Positions 5,773-6,296 of a stretch of 6,296 bases of DNA are shown in pieces. A model generated the notes under the pieces. That model saw only the letters and a list, made by a program, of their open reading frames with translations. It searched no databases and was not told where the DNA came from. Every line of letters begins with the position of its first letter. Within the stretch, counting starts at the first letter, position 1. The stretch lies in the NCBI GenBank assembly GCA_002254405.1, contig NJDH01000048.1, positions 1 through 6,296 of the forward strand, read 5' to 3'. A program made the position numbers and the translations under genes. This DNA is from Candidatus Altarchaeales archaeon ex4484_96. GTDB taxonomy: Archaea > Altiarchaeota > Altiarchaeia > IMC4 > QMZM01.

Positions 5773-6296
5773 CCCGATCCAAGAATAATAAGCCACAGGG
5801 GGAGATAGATTATTGTGGTTGTTGATGATATCAGAAGCAGCGTTGATATTGTTTCCTGCTCGAATCTGTATCTTTCGCTTAAAACCATCAGCGATATTGC
5901 TACCGGCATCGCGTGCATTAAAATTAGCACCTGTTTTTCCATCGACGGCAGGCTGAATAGATGAGCGTATATTATGTATGCTATTGCCGGAAGCAGCAGT
6001 ATGCGTAGAAGGCTTAGCAATCCTGCCTGCTTTATGCTGCTATAGCTTCTACCATAAAGTACTAATCCAAGCATGAATATTGCTATGGTTGATGTTGTTT
6101 TACCCAGCATATGCGGGGTGGTGGATAGGTAATCTGGTGTTTTTATTCCACTGAGCGACAGTATCAAACCCGCTATTATCGATAGGATGAGGGGGTTGCG
6201 GCTGAATTTATTCCCCACCTTGCTTAGGCTTTTATTGAGGTTTGGTTCTTTTGTTTTCGCTAGTTCCAGGACCGTGATTGTTATGCTCACCCCAAC
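5769..6296 (-). CDS. AEC (auxin efflux carrier) family transporter, C-terminal part
   Basis: The frame is open to the right edge of the window, so the N-terminal half lies outside; the GTG near 6290 is not a likely true start because the preceding codons are also open and in-family. The visible 175 residues carry about five hydrophobic segments. Features of the membrane transport family PF03547 are seen: RNPLILSIIAGLILSLSGI (about 33-51), a TIAIFMLGLVLYG segment (about 70-82), RILLLPAIAYIIYA (about 98-111) and HAMPVAISLMVLSERYRFE (about 128-146). Members are secondary carriers of organic anions or related compounds; the substrate here is unknown. It converges on the ABC operon, overlapping its last gene by four bases, and is probably regulated separately. 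Confidence 0.85.
   Translation of the reverse strand, partial: VGVSITITVLELAKTKEPNLNKSLSKVGNKFSRNPLILSIIAGLILSLSGIKTPDYLSTTPHMLGKTTSTIAIFMLGLVLYGRSYSSIKQAGLLSLLRILLLPAIAYIIYAHLFSLPSMEKQVLILMHAMPVAISLMVLSERYRFEQETISTLLLISSTTTIIYLPLWLIILGSG

Noticed and set aside
1..6296. tRNA, rRNA, CRISPR array, insertion sequence or attachment site
   Set aside because: I found no cloverleaf-like sequence, no regularly spaced direct repeats apart from the coding 45-base units, no transposase and no terminal inverted repeats.

Overview
The window is 6.3 kb of densely packed prokaryotic DNA that looks archaeal. The grounds are: a COG1361-type (S-layer/NEW3/CARDB-like) secreted protein sitting beside a split MacB-like ABC transporter, an archaeal-style lipoprotein signal ending in a cysteine, many N-x-S/T glycosylation sequons in the secreted proteins only, and a TATA-like box at leaderless distance from a start codon. 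A euryarchaeal-type lineage is my best guess, but no marker gene fixes it.

Layout. Positions 1-45 are the tail of an upstream gene whose stop overlaps the next start (ATGA). Positions 42-1576 hold a DrrA-like ABC ATPase and its ABC-2 permease, again joined by ATGA: a two-gene drug/lipid-type exporter. Positions 1577-1779 are an AT-rich gap with T tracts, a doubtful small hydrophobic ORF and a candidate promoter. Positions 1780-5772 are a second, tightly spaced operon on the same strand. It encodes a small lipoprotein interrupted by a frame change, a 563-residue membrane-anchored COG1361 protein, a MacB/FtsX-type permease and a LolD/MacB-type ATPase. Intergenic gaps are 3, 3 and -8 bases. From 5769 to the right edge, on the minus strand, is the C-terminal part of an auxin efflux carrier (AEC) family permease; it shares a palindromic CTAG with the last ATPase gene, each strand reading TAG.

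How it may work (inference). The ATPase and FtsX-type permease would form a mechanotransmission ABC complex with an extracellular core domain. The COG1361 protein, held by a C-terminal membrane helix, would be its extracellular partner in a cell with no outer membrane and no MacA/TolC. The small lipoprotein would be a heavily glycosylated surface component of the same system.

The most unusual part is that lipoprotein. It has tandem 15-residue repeats of consensus N-[VA]-T-H-P-P-x-P-x-x-G-[GR]-[WG]-D-x, with an N-x-T sequon in exact 45-base register four times. The signal peptide and the repeats lie in different frames, and removing 11 bases would fuse them into one ORF with a clean repeat junction. 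A second oddity is that the COG1361 protein and the permease both carry Gly/Met-rich inserts in their extracellular parts.
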